A stretch of 64,000 nucleotides of DNA from Lachnospiraceae bacterium UBA3804 (GTDB taxonomy: Bacteria > Bacillota > Clostridia > Lachnospirales > Lachnospiraceae). How positions within the stretch are numbered: position 1 is the first letter of the stretch; the number at the start of each line of letters is the position of its first letter. The translations under genes and the position numbers were made by a program. The notes under the pieces were generated by a model. The model searched no databases and had not been told where the DNA came from. It worked only from the letters and a program-made list of their open reading frames with translations. Shown here in pieces: positions 34,328-44,055 of the stretch. Location: assembly GCA_002368665.1 (NCBI GenBank), contig DFEK01000001.1:124001-188000 (forward strand). The letters are read 5' to 3'.

Positions 34328-35229
34328 CGGAAGAACAGTTCAAAGAATTAACGGAAACGGCGGACCGGATGATCCTTCCCTTTTTCCCGAAAGAAACAGG
34401 AATGCAGAAGCGTCTGTTCGAATCCATGAATTACAGTTTTGATGCCGGCGGAAAGAGAATCCGTCCGATCATGCTGATGGAAAGTTATCTGATGCTCGGC
34501 GGAAACGAAGACGAGATCGAACATTTGGCTCCCTTTATGGCAGCCATCGAAATGGTGCATACCGCGTCTTTGATCCATGATGATCTGCCTGCGGTCGACA
34601 ATGATGATTTCCGTCGCGGCAAGCCGACCAATCATAAAGCATACGGCGAAACCACGGCGATTTTTGCCGGGGATGCGCTTTTAAATTATGCATTCGAGAC
34701 CATGCTCGAAGATACGGTCAAAGAAGGCGACCAGGTATGGAAGATGAAAAAGCTCGAAGCCATGAATGTCTTGGCCAAGAAGTCCGGTGCTTACGGAATG
34801 CTCGGCGGGCAGATGGTGGATTATCTGTGCGAGCAGAAGAATGATGCCACACTGGAAGAACTTTTATTTATCCATGAGAAAAAGACGGCAGCATTAATTC
34901 AGGCACCGCTGATCATGGGTGCGATCTTTGCGGGTGCAAACCGTGAAAAGATCGCCAGAATGGAACAGGTCGGATACCTTGTGGGCATTTCCTATCAGAT
35001 TCAGGATGATATCTTAGACTGCATCGGCGATGAGAAACTGCTTGGCAAAAAGACCGGATCCGATGCCAAAAATGCCAAGACGACCTATGTGACCATTAAG
35101 GGATTAAAGGACGCACAGGCTGATCAGGAGAGAATGTCTAAGGAAGCGGAAGGAATTCTTTCCTCCATTGCGGAAGGCCCGACAATGCTTCGCGAACTCG
35201 TTGAGAGTTTAATTCACAGAGAATCATAA
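34324..35229 (+). CDS. ispA: Farnesyl/geranyl diphosphate synthase
   Basis: Chain-elongating trans-prenyltransferase supplying C15 isoprenoid. The 301 residues have GGKRIRPIM, the first Asp-rich motif DDLPAVDNDDFRRGKPTNH and the second motif QIQDDILD. The size and motif type fit the short-chain bacterial IspA group. It is followed at 13 nt by dxs, a frequent isoprenoid pairing in Firmicutes. Confidence 0.94.
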   Translation: MTEEQFKELTETADRMILPFFPKETGMQKRLFESMNYSFDAGGKRIRPIMLMESYLMLGGNEDEIEHLAPFMAAIEMVHTASLIHDDLPAVDNDDFRRGKPTNHKAYGETTAIFAGDALLNYAFETMLEDTVKEGDQVWKMKKLEAMNVLAKKSGAYGMLGGQMVDYLCEQKNDATLEELLFIHEKKTAALIQAPLIMGAIFAGANREKIARMEQVGYLVGISYQIQDDILDCIGDEKLLGKKTGSDAKNAKTTYVTIKGLKDAQADQERMSKEAEGILSSIAEGPTMLRELVESLIHRES

Positions 35230-35242
35230 GGAAGTACGGATC

Positions 35243-37105
35243 ATGTATCTGGAAAAGATTAAAAAACCGAATGATATCAAGAAGATTCCCCGCGAGGGAC
35301 TGGACATTCTTGCCCAGGAAATCCGGGAATTCCTGATTGAACATATATCCGAAACGGGCGGTCATCTTGCGGCAAATTTGGGCGCCGTGGAACTGACGAT
35401 GGCCCTTCATCTGGTTATGGATCTTCCGGAAGACAAAGTTATTTTTGATGTCGGACACCAGTCCTATACGCATAAAATTTTAACCGGAAGAAAAGATGAA
35501 TTTGATACCCTGCGCAAGTTCCATGGGCTTGCCGGTTTCCCGAAAACCAAGGAGAGTCCCTGCGATGCTTTTAACACGGGACATTCTTCGACATCTGTTT
35601 CCGCGGGACTCGGACTTGCCATTGCAAGAAAACTGCAGGGAAAAAACAATACCGTAATTTCCGTTATCGGAGACGGTGCGCTGACGGGCGGAATGGCTTA
35701 TGAAGCCATCAACAATGCAGCCAAGTCGGAGACACCGTTCATTATCGTTTTAAATGATAACAAGATGTCTATTTCGGAAAACGTAGGTGGCGTACCGTCT
35801 TACTTAAATCAGATCCGTACGGCGGAAAGCTACCAGCATTTGAAGGAGAGCATCAAGAATAAACTTCGTACGGTTCCGAGAGGACAGAGCATGATCCACG
35901 GCATCCAGAATGTCAAAAGCGGTTTCAAATCGTTAATGATTCCCGGAATGCTGTTTGAAAACATGGGACTGACTTATCTGGGCCCCGTGAACGGACATGA
36001 TATCCCGGCATTGGTTAAAGTATTAAAAGAAGCAAAACGCTTAAAAGAGCCGGTACTCGTTCATGTTCTGACACAGAAAGGAAAAGGTTATACGCCCGCG
36101 GAGCGCCATCCGGCAAGATTCCACGGAACGGAACCTTTTGATATCCAGACCGGATTGCCGAAGAAGAAAAGAGTTACGCCGAACTATACGGATATCTTTT
36201 CCACGGTAATGTGCAAACTCGGCGCAAGCAATCCGAATGTGCTTGCAATCACTGCGGCGATGCCGGACGGAACCGGACTCAAGCGCTTCCACAATATGTA
36301 TCCGGACAGGTTTTTCGATGTCGGCATTGCGGAACAGCATGCGGTAACTTTCGCGGCAGGACTTGCAGCAGGCGGATTCAGACCGGTTGTTGCGATTTAT
36401 TCGTCCTTCTTACAAAGGGCATACGATCAAATCCTGCATGATGTCTGCATTCAGAATCTGCCGGTGGTATTTGCCATTGACCGTGCGGGACTCGTCGGAA
36501 GCGACGGAGAGACCCATCAGGGTATTTTTGATCTGTCTTATTTATCTTCGATACCGGGAATGTCGGTACTGGCTCCCAAGAACAAATGGGAACTGGCCGA
36601 TATGATCCGTTATGCCGTCGAATACAACGGACCGATCGCGATCCGTTATCCGAGAGGACAGGCATACGAAGGGCTGTATGAACTACGTGCGCCGATTGAA
36701 TACGGTAAGGCGGAGTGGTTATTCGAAGAAGGAGACATCTGTCTGATCGCAGCGGGATCGATGGTAAAGATTGCCATTGAGGTCAGGGAAAAATTAAAGG
36801 AATCCGGAAAGCAGGTTGGCATCTGCAACGCGCGCTTCGTAAAGCCGTTTGATAAGGAAGCCGTGGAGAAAGCACTTAAGAACTATAAACTGGTTCTGAC
36901 ATTGGAAGAGAATGTTCTCTCCGGCGGATTCGGTGAAAACGTAAGAGAGTATGCGGATACCTTGGACCTTCCCGGAAAACTTGTTAATATCGCGATTCCC
37001 GACTGCTTCGTCGAGCATGGCAAAGTGGATGAACTGCTCCATGATCTAAACATGGATGAGGACGGAATCATTAAGACTATTTCGGATGAATATCCGGAAG
37101 AATAA
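35243..37105 (+). CDS. dxs: 1-deoxy-D-xylulose-5-phosphate synthase
   Basis: First enzyme of the MEP isoprenoid pathway, using thiamine diphosphate. The 620 residues include FDVGHQSYTHKILTGR, the ThDP motif GDGALTGGMAYEAINNA ending in NDN, the second domain DVGIAEQHAVTFAAG, DRAGLVGSDGETHQG, and a C-terminal transketolase domain. Placed with ispA, giving local coupling of precursor and chain synthesis. ispA starts the pair; tlyA follows 16 nt later. Confidence 0.97.
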   Translation: MYLEKIKKPNDIKKIPREGLDILAQEIREFLIEHISETGGHLAANLGAVELTMALHLVMDLPEDKVIFDVGHQSYTHKILTGRKDEFDTLRKFHGLAGFPKTKESPCDAFNTGHSSTSVSAGLGLAIARKLQGKNNTVISVIGDGALTGGMAYEAINNAAKSETPFIIVLNDNKMSISENVGGVPSYLNQIRTAESYQHLKESIKNKLRTVPRGQSMIHGIQNVKSGFKSLMIPGMLFENMGLTYLGPVNGHDIPALVKVLKEAKRLKEPVLVHVLTQKGKGYTPAERHPARFHGTEPFDIQTGLPKKKRVTPNYTDIFSTVMCKLGASNPNVLAITAAMPDGTGLKRFHNMYPDRFFDVGIAEQHAVTFAAGLAAGGFRPVVAIYSSFLQRAYDQILHDVCIQNLPVVFAIDRAGLVGSDGETHQGIFDLSYLSSIPGMSVLAPKNKWELADMIRYAVEYNGPIAIRYPRGQAYEGLYELRAPIEYGKAEWLFEEGDICLIAAGSMVKIAIEVREKLKESGKQVGICNARFVKPFDKEAVEKALKNYKLVLTLEENVLSGGFGENVREYADTLDLPGKLVNIAIPDCFVEHGKVDELLHDLNMDEDGIIKTISDEYPEE

Positions 37106-37121
37106 TATTTTTGGAGTCAGA

Positions 37122-37952
37122 GTGAAAACCAGACTGGACCAGCTTTTGGTAAAGAAAAATTTAGCGCCTTCCAGAGAAAAGGCAAAGGCCTATATCATGT
37201 CGGGCATCGTCTATGTCAACGATCAGAAAGAAGACAAAGCAGGTGATCTGTTTGACGAAAGTGCAAAGATCGAAGTGCGCGGCGATACGCTTCGCTACGT
37301 CAGCCGCGGCGGCCTGAAACTCGAAAAGGCAGTCGATGTATTCGGGCTTGATTTTACGGGAATGACCTGTCTTGATATCGGTGCAAGCACCGGAGGTTTT
37401 ACCGACTGTATGCTGCAGAATCATGCAAGTAAAGTCTATGCGGTCGATGTGGGACACGGACAGCTTGCCTGGTCGCTTCGAAATGACGAACGTGTTGTCT
37501 GTATGGAAAAAACGAATTTCCGCTACATGACTCCTGCGGATCTGCCTGAAGCCGTTGATTTTGCTTCCTGCGATGTTTCGTTTATTTCCTTAACCAAGAT
37601 TCTTCCGCCTGCGTGGGAGTTGTTAAGAGAGAAAGCCCGTATGGTCTGCCTGATCAAACCGCAGTTTGAGACCACCAGGGAAAAGGTCGGAAAGAAGGGT
37701 GTAGTCAGGGATGTGAAGGTCCATAAAGAGGTCGTACAAAGCATTGTGACTTTTGCACTGAATACCGGATTTACTCTGGTTAACCTTGATTTTTCACCGA
37801 TCCGCGGACCGGAGGGAAATATCGAATATCTTCTGCACATCGAAAAAGGAGTGAAGCCCGAGGCGGAGATTACCTTAAATGACGAGCAGTTAAAACGAAT
37901 CGATGAGGTGATCCACGCATCGCATGAAAACCTCGAAAACGAGGAAGAATAA
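37122..37952 (+). CDS. tlyA: TlyA-family rRNA 2'-O-methyltransferase (S4-FtsJ)
   Basis: The 276-residue protein has an N-terminal S4 RNA-binding domain (TRLDQLLVKKNLAPSREKAKAYIMSG) and an FtsJ-like methyltransferase domain (CLDIGASTGGFTDCMLQNHA, AVDVGHGQL, SCDVSFISLTKILP, LIKPQFE). TlyA in Mycobacterium methylates 16S and 23S rRNA and affects capreomycin sensitivity; its role in Clostridia is inferred. The start is GTG at 37122 with GGAG upstream; an earlier in-frame ATG overlaps dxs and does not fit the family. Confidence 0.93.
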   Translation: MKTRLDQLLVKKNLAPSREKAKAYIMSGIVYVNDQKEDKAGDLFDESAKIEVRGDTLRYVSRGGLKLEKAVDVFGLDFTGMTCLDIGASTGGFTDCMLQNHASKVYAVDVGHGQLAWSLRNDERVVCMEKTNFRYMTPADLPEAVDFASCDVSFISLTKILPPAWELLREKARMVCLIKPQFETTREKVGKKGVVRDVKVHKEVVQSIVTFALNTGFTLVNLDFSPIRGPEGNIEYLLHIEKGVKPEAEITLNDEQLKRIDEVIHASHENLENEEE

Positions 37953-37978
37953 GGGGGGTAATACCCAGAGGAAAAAGC

Positions 37979-38827
37979 ATGAAAAAGATACTTCTTCTTA
38001 CCAATCGCTATAAGGATACGGACGGTTCCACCACAAAGAGAGTGTTGGATTTTCTTGCCGCGCACGATGTTCAGACCGTACAGAAAAGTGTTGACCGCAA
38101 GGTAAAGAGTCTTGACGGGACTTTGTTACAGGACATTGACCTGGCTGTGGTGATCGGCGGAGACGGAACCATTATGCAGTTTGCCAATCAGTTAAGCGAA
38201 GCCGATATTCCGATTCTCGGTGTGAACAGAGGTCACATGGGATATCTTGCGGAAACCGACGGAGAGCGCGTGGAAGAGACCTTAATGAGAATCCTATCAG
38301 GAGATTATCACCTGATCGAGCGCATGATGATCGAAGGCGTGATCCGGAAAGAAGGAGCCATTACCTACCAGCAGACGGCGTTAAACGATGTGGTTATTAC
38401 CCGAAGCGGAAGACTTCAGGTTTTGAATTTTAATATTTATATCAACGGAAATCTTTTGAAAAATTACAATGCCGACGGTGTTATTCTTTCCACACCAACC
38501 GGTTCCACCGCATACAATCTGTCCGCGGGCGGACCCATTGTCGATCCCGGAGCGGAAATCCTGATCGTTACACCGATCGCTCCTCATACGCTGATGAACA
38601 GAAGTCTTGTGTTAAAGGCGGCCGACAATGTGGAGATCGAAGTGCTTGCCACACATGAAGAAGAGACCGAGGAATTAATGGAAGTCAATTTCGACGGTAA
38701 GGAAGCCATGAAATTATCCAAAGGGGACAGAGTCGGCGTAACCCGTTCCGATCGTCATGTGAAAATGATCTGCCTCGATGAAGTCAGCTTCATGGAGACC
38801 CTGCATCAGAAGATGAAGGAGAGTTAG
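37979..38827 (+). CDS. nadK: NAD kinase
   Basis: Phosphorylates NAD to NADP. The 282 residues contain VVIGGDGTIMQFA (the GGDGT motif), GVNRGHMGYLAE, ALNDVVITR, and NADGVILSTPTGSTAYNLSAGGP. Member of the tlyA-nadK-argR-recN order conserved in Clostridia. The short gap before it carries a GGGGG stretch and GAGGAAAAAG ahead of the ATG. Confidence 0.95.
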   Translation: MKKILLLTNRYKDTDGSTTKRVLDFLAAHDVQTVQKSVDRKVKSLDGTLLQDIDLAVVIGGDGTIMQFANQLSEADIPILGVNRGHMGYLAETDGERVEETLMRILSGDYHLIERMMIEGVIRKEGAITYQQTALNDVVITRSGRLQVLNFNIYINGNLLKNYNADGVILSTPTGSTAYNLSAGGPIVDPGAEILIVTPIAPHTLMNRSLVLKAADNVEIEVLATHEEETEELMEVNFDGKEAMKLSKGDRVGVTRSDRHVKMICLDEVSFMETLHQKMKES

Positions 38828-38835
38828 GAGAGCGT

Positions 38836-39288
38836 ATGAAACAGAAACGTCAGCTTCGCATTATAGAACTGATCCAGTCAAATGCCATAGAAACGCAGGA
38901 AGAACTTGCGTTAAAACTCAGGGAAGAAGGTTTTGCCGTAACCCAGGCTACGGTATCAAGGGATATCAGAGAGCTTAATTTATCCAAGGTACCCTGTGCG
39001 GGCGGAAAGCAGAAATATGCCTTTATTTCCGAGAACGGCGCACAGCCTACGGACAAATATGTGCGCATGATCCATGACGGCCTGATCAGCATGGAAAACG
39101 CCGGAAACATTCTGGTTTTAAAGACCGTATCCGGAATGGCAATGGCGGTTGCGGCTGCCGTGGATGCAATGCATTTTCCGGAGATCGTCGGCTCCATCGC
39201 CGGAGACGATACGATCATGGCTGCGGTTCATACGCCGGCCGACGGCATTGCCGTAAAGACAAAGATTAACGAAATGATCCACCGGTAA
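38836..39288 (+). CDS. argR: Arginine repressor ArgR
   Basis: Arginine-responsive repressor. The 150 residues comprise an N-terminal winged HTH (RIIELIQSNAIETQEELALKLREEGF, TQATVSRDIRELNLSKV) and a C-terminal hexamerisation/arginine-binding domain ending IVGSIAGDDTIMAAVHTP. ArgR is encoded next to recN in many Firmicutes, without arginine genes nearby, as here. Confidence 0.95.
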   Translation: MKQKRQLRIIELIQSNAIETQEELALKLREEGFAVTQATVSRDIRELNLSKVPCAGGKQKYAFISENGAQPTDKYVRMIHDGLISMENAGNILVLKTVSGMAMAVAAAVDAMHFPEIVGSIAGDDTIMAAVHTPADGIAVKTKINEMIHR

Positions 39289-39297
39289 GGAGAGGGA

Positions 39298-40983
39298 ATG
39301 CTTTACTATCTTCACATTAAAAACTATGCCCTCATCGATGACGCGGAGGTTGAGTTTACCGAAGGGCTCAATATTTTTACGGGGGAGACCGGTGCTGGTA
39401 AATCGATCCTTCTGGGTTCCGTTGCAACCGCATTGGGAGCCAAAACGAAGACGGACGTGATTAAGGAAGGCGAAGAGTCCGCATTTGTGGAACTCCATTT
39501 CTCGATTGACCGCGACGGACAAAGGGAACTTCTGAAGGAACTGGATATCGACGCAGAAGACGATCAGGTGATTATTCAGCGCAAGATCTCCCAGGCGCGC
39601 AGTATGGCCAAGATTAACGGGATCACGGTTACCAATTCCGATCTTCGCAAAGTGGCGGATGCTTTTCTGGATATTTACGGACAGCATGATTACCAGAACC
39701 TTTTGAAAGAATCCATGCATATCGAGATCCTCGATGCCTATGCGGGCGAGAAAGTGGATGATCTGAAGGCTCAGACCAAAGACGCCTACGAGGAATACCG
39801 TGCACTGAAAAGGGAAATGGATCATCTCGAAACCGATGAAGAGAAGCGTCAGCGAGAGATTGATTTCCTGGCATTTGAATTGAAAGAGATTGAGGAAGCG
39901 AATTTAAAAGAGGGCGAAGAAGAGCAGTTAAGAGAGATTCTCCGCCTTTCCGAAAACGCGGAACGGATCGCAAAAGCCATCTCCGGTGCGGAACGGTATC
40001 TATCCGATAACGGAGGCGTTATGGATTCGTTTTCCCGTTCTTTCTATGAACTAAAATCCGTATCCGGAATGACCGATGAGATCTCCGAATTCGAAGAAAG
40101 CCTAAAACAGGCACAGGGGATCGTTTCGGATGTAAGACGTTCAATGGCCGATTATCTGGATACGCTTGATTTCGATGAAAACCGTTTATCGGAAGCCAGG
40201 GAGCGGTACGATTTCATTAATACGCTTTTTATGAAATATGGAAAAGACGTAGCGGACGTTAATTCCTTCTACGAAAAGAAATCCGCGGAATACGAGAAAC
40301 TGGTCAAATTCGAAGAATACAAAGAAGAATTATCGCTTCGTTTAAAAGAGGCGGAGAAGAAACTATCCATTCTTTGCGATGCATTAAGCAAAGAAAGGAA
40401 AACAGAGGCCGGCCGTTTTACCGAAGAGGTACGTGCGGCGCTGTCGGAACTGAACTTCAACGATAACCGTTTTGAGATTGAATTTGAGGAAAACGAAAGC
40501 TATACGGCAAATGGGCGTGACATTGCCAAATTCTTTATTTCCACGAATGTGGGAGAGCCCATGCGCCCGTTATGTGAAGTTGCAAGCGGCGGTGAACTTT
40601 CCAGGATCATGCTTGCGATCAAGACCGTCTGTGCCGGAAGGGATCTGATCCATACGCTGATCTTCGACGAGATCGATGCGGGAATCAGCGGAAACACGGC
40701 CTGGAAGGTAGCGGAGAAACTCGCACAGCTTGCCAGAAATCTGCAGGTCATTTGCATTACACATCTGCCTCAGATCGCTGCAATGGCGGACAATCATTTC
40801 GGAATCACCAAGTCGGAGAAGGACGGAAGAACGGTTACGGAAGTTAAGAAACTTCTTCAGTATGAGTCGGTGGAAGAACTGACCAGACTGCTCGGAGGAG
40901 CTACCGAAACGGCAGCGGCGAAGGCGAATGCCAAAGAGATGATCGCCATGGCGAAGAAAGTGAAGAAACAGGTGGGATCATGA
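39298..40983 (+). CDS. recN: DNA repair protein RecN
   Basis: SMC-like ATPase acting at double-strand breaks. The 561 residues have the Walker A motif GETGAGKSILLGS near the N-terminus, QHDYQNLL, a long coiled coil (about 150-370), the ABC signature ASGGELSRIMLAIK and Walker B LIFDEIDAGISG. Its stop overlaps the next start by 4 nt. Confidence 0.97.
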   Translation: MLYYLHIKNYALIDDAEVEFTEGLNIFTGETGAGKSILLGSVATALGAKTKTDVIKEGEESAFVELHFSIDRDGQRELLKELDIDAEDDQVIIQRKISQARSMAKINGITVTNSDLRKVADAFLDIYGQHDYQNLLKESMHIEILDAYAGEKVDDLKAQTKDAYEEYRALKREMDHLETDEEKRQREIDFLAFELKEIEEANLKEGEEEQLREILRLSENAERIAKAISGAERYLSDNGGVMDSFSRSFYELKSVSGMTDEISEFEESLKQAQGIVSDVRRSMADYLDTLDFDENRLSEARERYDFINTLFMKYGKDVADVNSFYEKKSAEYEKLVKFEEYKEELSLRLKEAEKKLSILCDALSKERKTEAGRFTEEVRAALSELNFNDNRFEIEFEENESYTANGRDIAKFFISTNVGEPMRPLCEVASGGELSRIMLAIKTVCAGRDLIHTLIFDEIDAGISGNTAWKVAEKLAQLARNLQVICITHLPQIAAMADNHFGITKSEKDGRTVTEVKKLLQYESVEELTRLLGGATETAAAKANAKEMIAMAKKVKKQVGS

Positions 40984-42329
40984 ACAGCGGTATGAGTTTA
41001 CTATTTTCGAAAATGATTGGAACACTGGCGGTAGTGCTGGTCGTTTCCGCATTTATCGGTGTCAGTGATTTCTTATCGAAATACAAAACCGCGGAAGGAA
41101 AGTGGAAATATTCCATCATCATCGGCCTTCTGGGCGGTCTTTTCGGTGTATACGGCAATATTTCCGGTTTTGAATTAAACGGTGCCGTTGTTTCGATACG
41201 TGATATCGGCCCCATGCTTTCCGGTTTCACCGGAGGCCCGCTCGGCGGCGTGATCGCGGGTCTGATCGCAGGTCTTCACAGACTGACCATGGGAGGACTC
41301 ACAGCGAAAGCCTGTGTTGTGGCGACCTGTTGCATCGGACTGTTCATGGGATTGCTCTCGTTAAAATTCAATAAATTTATCAATAAACCGTATTTTGCGC
41401 TTTTGGTAGCAGCCATTATGGAGGTATTCCATTTAAGCGTCGTTCTTGTGATGGTAAAACCTTTTGATACCGCGGTTGAAATCGTGAAACAGATTGCGAT
41501 TCCGTTTATCTTAATCAATGCATTCGGCTTCGCACTGATGATCATGATCATGATCTATACGGATCGTCAGAGGACGCTTTCCATCGAAAGAAACCGTATG
41601 CAGTCCGAACTTTCCGTGGCAAATAAGATTCAGCACTCCCTGCTCCCCGTGATCAACGAGCAGTATCCGGGACGCGAAGAACTGGATGTCAGCGGTTTTA
41701 TGCTGGCGGCCAAAGAAGTCGGCGGAGATTTCTATGATGTATTCTTTACGGATTCGAACCATATTGCTTTTGTCATCGGCGATGTTTCCGGCAAAGGCGT
41801 TCCGGCGGCTTTATTTATGGCATCTTCCAAGATCACTTTGCAAAACTGCATCAGAGACAATGAAAATCTGGCTCAGGCGATCGAGGTGGCAAACAATGCT
41901 CTTTGTGCCGGAAACGAAGCGGAAATGTTCGTAACCTTATGGGTGGGCGTTATGGATCTGACCACCGGTGAAATGAATTATGTTTCCGCAGGACATAATC
42001 CTCCCGTGCTTCTTCGGGAGAATCAAAGCGCATTTCTGGAGAATAAGCCCGGATTGGTTCTCGGCGGTATGGAAGGAATGAAATATAAAGAGCACAGCAT
42101 GAAACTCGAAAAAGGAGATATCATGTGTCTTTATACCGACGGCGTCACCGAAGCGGAAGATGCGAAACATACGCTTTTCGGCAATGACAGACTTCTTGCA
42201 TGTTGCGAAAACAGGAGTGACGATACGGCGGAACAGATCATTCGGAATATCAAAAATTCGGTTGATGTTTTTATTGATGGAAACAGTCAGTTTGACGACA
42301 TGACAATGCTTTGTTTCAAATGGAAATAA
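40980..42329 (+). CDS. 5TM-receptor SpoIIE-type serine phosphatase
   Basis: The 449 residues are an N-terminal membrane region of five or six segments (about 10-195) resembling the 5TM-LytS sensor type (GNISGFELNGAVVSIRDIGPM, GGPLGGVIAGLIAGLHRL). A short linker and a PP2C/SpoIIE phosphatase domain follow, with GGDFYDVF, IGDVSGKGVPAALFMA, AGHNPPVLL, LYTDGVTEA and FDDMTML. It probably senses an unknown signal and dephosphorylates a protein such as an anti-sigma antagonist; no partner kinase or STAS gene is adjacent. Unlike SpoIIE itself, it lacks the long N-terminal ten-helix region. Confidence 0.9.
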   Translation: MNSGMSLLFSKMIGTLAVVLVVSAFIGVSDFLSKYKTAEGKWKYSIIIGLLGGLFGVYGNISGFELNGAVVSIRDIGPMLSGFTGGPLGGVIAGLIAGLHRLTMGGLTAKACVVATCCIGLFMGLLSLKFNKFINKPYFALLVAAIMEVFHLSVVLVMVKPFDTAVEIVKQIAIPFILINAFGFALMIMIMIYTDRQRTLSIERNRMQSELSVANKIQHSLLPVINEQYPGREELDVSGFMLAAKEVGGDFYDVFFTDSNHIAFVIGDVSGKGVPAALFMASSKITLQNCIRDNENLAQAIEVANNALCAGNEAEMFVTLWVGVMDLTTGEMNYVSAGHNPPVLLRENQSAFLENKPGLVLGGMEGMKYKEHSMKLEKGDIMCLYTDGVTEAEDAKHTLFGNDRLLACCENRSDDTAEQIIRNIKNSVDVFIDGNSQFDDMTMLCFKWK

Positions 42330-42341
42330 CGCAGATTTGAG

Positions 42342-42370
42342 TTTACTAAATAATACAAATGATGTATAAT
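42342..42370 (+). promoter_or_regulatory. glgA promoter
   Basis: TTTACT (42342-42347), 17-bp spacer, TATAAT (42365-42370) preceded by TG. Located just after the phosphatase gene. Confidence 0.65.
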
Positions 42371-42422
42371 TTATTAAGTGTATTTATGGCATAAATTATA
42401 ATTTAGCCGGAGGGTTGAAGAT

Positions 42423-43868
42423 ATGAAAAATATCTTATTTGTTGCATCGGAGAGTGTTCCTTTTATCAAAACAGGCGGGTTGGCCGATGTTGTGGGATCT
42501 CTTCCGAAATGCGTGGACAAGAAGTATTTCGATGTTCGCGTTATGATTCCCAAGTATACCTGCATCTCCCAGGAATGGAGAGACAAGATGGTATTCAAGA
42601 CCAGCTTCTACATGGACTTCAACTGGAGAAGCGAATATGTGGGAATTCTTGAAGCCAAGGTTGACGGCGTCACTTATTATTTCATTGACAACGAGTCGAT
42701 GTTCGGCGGATTCCGTCCGTATTCCGGAAATGTTCTAGATGACATGGAGAAATTTATCTTCTTCTGCAAGGCTGCATTATCCGCAATGCCTTTATTGGAT
42801 TTTCGTCCCGACATCATTCACTGCCACGACTGGCAGACCGGTCTCGTTCCGGTATATTTGAAAGAGCGTTTCCAGGGAAATGAATTTTTCCATGGAATCA
42901 AAACAATCATGACCATCCACAACCTGAAATTCCAGGGCAAGTGGGATGTAAAGACCGTAAAAGAGATCTCCGGACTTCCGGATTATTATTTCACACCGGA
43001 CAAACTGGAGCATTACAAGAATGCGAATATGTTAAAGGGTGGTCTCGTATATGCGGATGCCATCACAACCGTTTCCGAAACCTATGCCAAAGAGATTATG
43101 ACCCCGTTCTACGGCGAGAGCTTAGACGGACTTCTCCGTGCAAGAGAGCATGACCTTCGCGGTATCGTAAACGGAATCGATTATAGCGATTACGATCCTT
43201 CCAAGGATCCGAACATCGAGTTCCCGTATACTCCGCAGAACTTCCGTAAGGAGAAGATCAAGAATAAGCGAGCGCTCCAGAAGGAACTCGGACTGGAAGA
43301 GAACGATAAGTTGATGATGATCGGTATCGTATCCAGACTGACTGACCAGAAGGGCTTCGATTTAATCGCTTATATGATGGACGAGCTTTGCCAGGATGCC
43401 GTACAGATTGTTGTACTCGGTACCGGCGACGAGCAGTACGAGAATATGTTCCGTCATTTTGACTGGAAGTACAATAATAAGGTTTCCGCAAATATTTACT
43501 ATTCGGAAGCTCTTTCCCATAAAATTTATGCCGCATCGGATGCGTTCTTAATGCCGTCCTTATTCGAGCCCTGCGGATTGTCACAGCTGATGGCTCTTCG
43601 TTACGGAACCATTCCCATCGTTCGTGAAACGGGTGGTTTGAAGGATACGGTAGAACCGTACAACGAATATGAAAGCACCGGTACGGGATTCAGCTTTGTA
43701 AATTACAATGCACACGAAATGCTTTCCAGCATCCGTTATGCAGAGAAGATTTACTATGACCGCAAGAGAGAATGGAACAAGATGATTGACCGCGCCATGG
43801 CGGTAGATTTCTCCTGGAACGTTTCCGCGAAGAAGTATCAGGAGATGTACGACTGGCTGATAGGCTGA
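42423..43868 (+). CDS. glgA: Glycogen synthase (ADP-glucose type)
   Basis: GT5 glycosyltransferase elongating alpha-1,4-glucan from ADP-glucose. The 481 residues carry the N-terminal substrate motif KTGGLADVVGSLPK, CHDWQTGLVPVYL, TIHNLKFQG, GIVNGIDYSDYDP and the C-terminal SLFEPCGLSQLMALRYGTIPIVRETGGL. No glgB, glgC or glgP is adjacent, so this is a stand-alone copy in the window. Its last 14 nt of coding sequence and the bases beyond recur inverted downstream (see the repeat entry). Confidence 0.96.
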   Translation: MKNILFVASESVPFIKTGGLADVVGSLPKCVDKKYFDVRVMIPKYTCISQEWRDKMVFKTSFYMDFNWRSEYVGILEAKVDGVTYYFIDNESMFGGFRPYSGNVLDDMEKFIFFCKAALSAMPLLDFRPDIIHCHDWQTGLVPVYLKERFQGNEFFHGIKTIMTIHNLKFQGKWDVKTVKEISGLPDYYFTPDKLEHYKNANMLKGGLVYADAITTVSETYAKEIMTPFYGESLDGLLRAREHDLRGIVNGIDYSDYDPSKDPNIEFPYTPQNFRKEKIKNKRALQKELGLEENDKLMMIGIVSRLTDQKGFDLIAYMMDELCQDAVQIVVLGTGDEQYENMFRHFDWKYNNKVSANIYYSEALSHKIYAASDAFLMPSLFEPCGLSQLMALRYGTIPIVRETGGLKDTVEPYNEYESTGTGFSFVNYNAHEMLSSIRYAEKIYYDRKREWNKMIDRAMAVDFSWNVSAKKYQEMYDWLIG

Positions 43869-44011
43869 GTCAGAAAGCTAGAGACATAAAGAAAAATACC
43901 CTCTGTGCTTGCACAAGAGGGTATTTGATTTATGGATCGTGGTTGGTGCGAAGCAACAACCCGAAAAAGGCGCTTGCGCCTTTGAGGGCTTTCTGACTCA
44001 GTCTATCAGCC
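43855..44011. repeat. 24-bp inverted repeat spanning the glgA 3' end and downstream hairpins
   Basis: The 24 bases at 43855-43878, which include the last glgA codons and stop, recur inverted at 43988-44011 with one mismatch. A shortened third copy (GAGGGCTTTCTGCCTCAG) follows near 44014-44032. Between the arms lie the terminator, a GGTTGgTGC/GCAaCAACC hairpin (near 43941-43961) and an AAAGGCG/CGCCTTT hairpin (43966-43983). Confidence 0.75.
43894..43930 (+). terminator. glgA terminator
   Basis: A perfect 11-bp stem AAATACCCTCT/AGAGGGTATTT (43894-43904 with 43916-43926), 11-nt loop, followed by GATTTATGG. The U-tract is weak, but the stem is flanked by A and T runs. Confidence 0.7.
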
Positions 44012-44055
44012 CCTGAGGGCTTTCTGCCTCAGCCGCTTTATACAAAGGATTTTAT

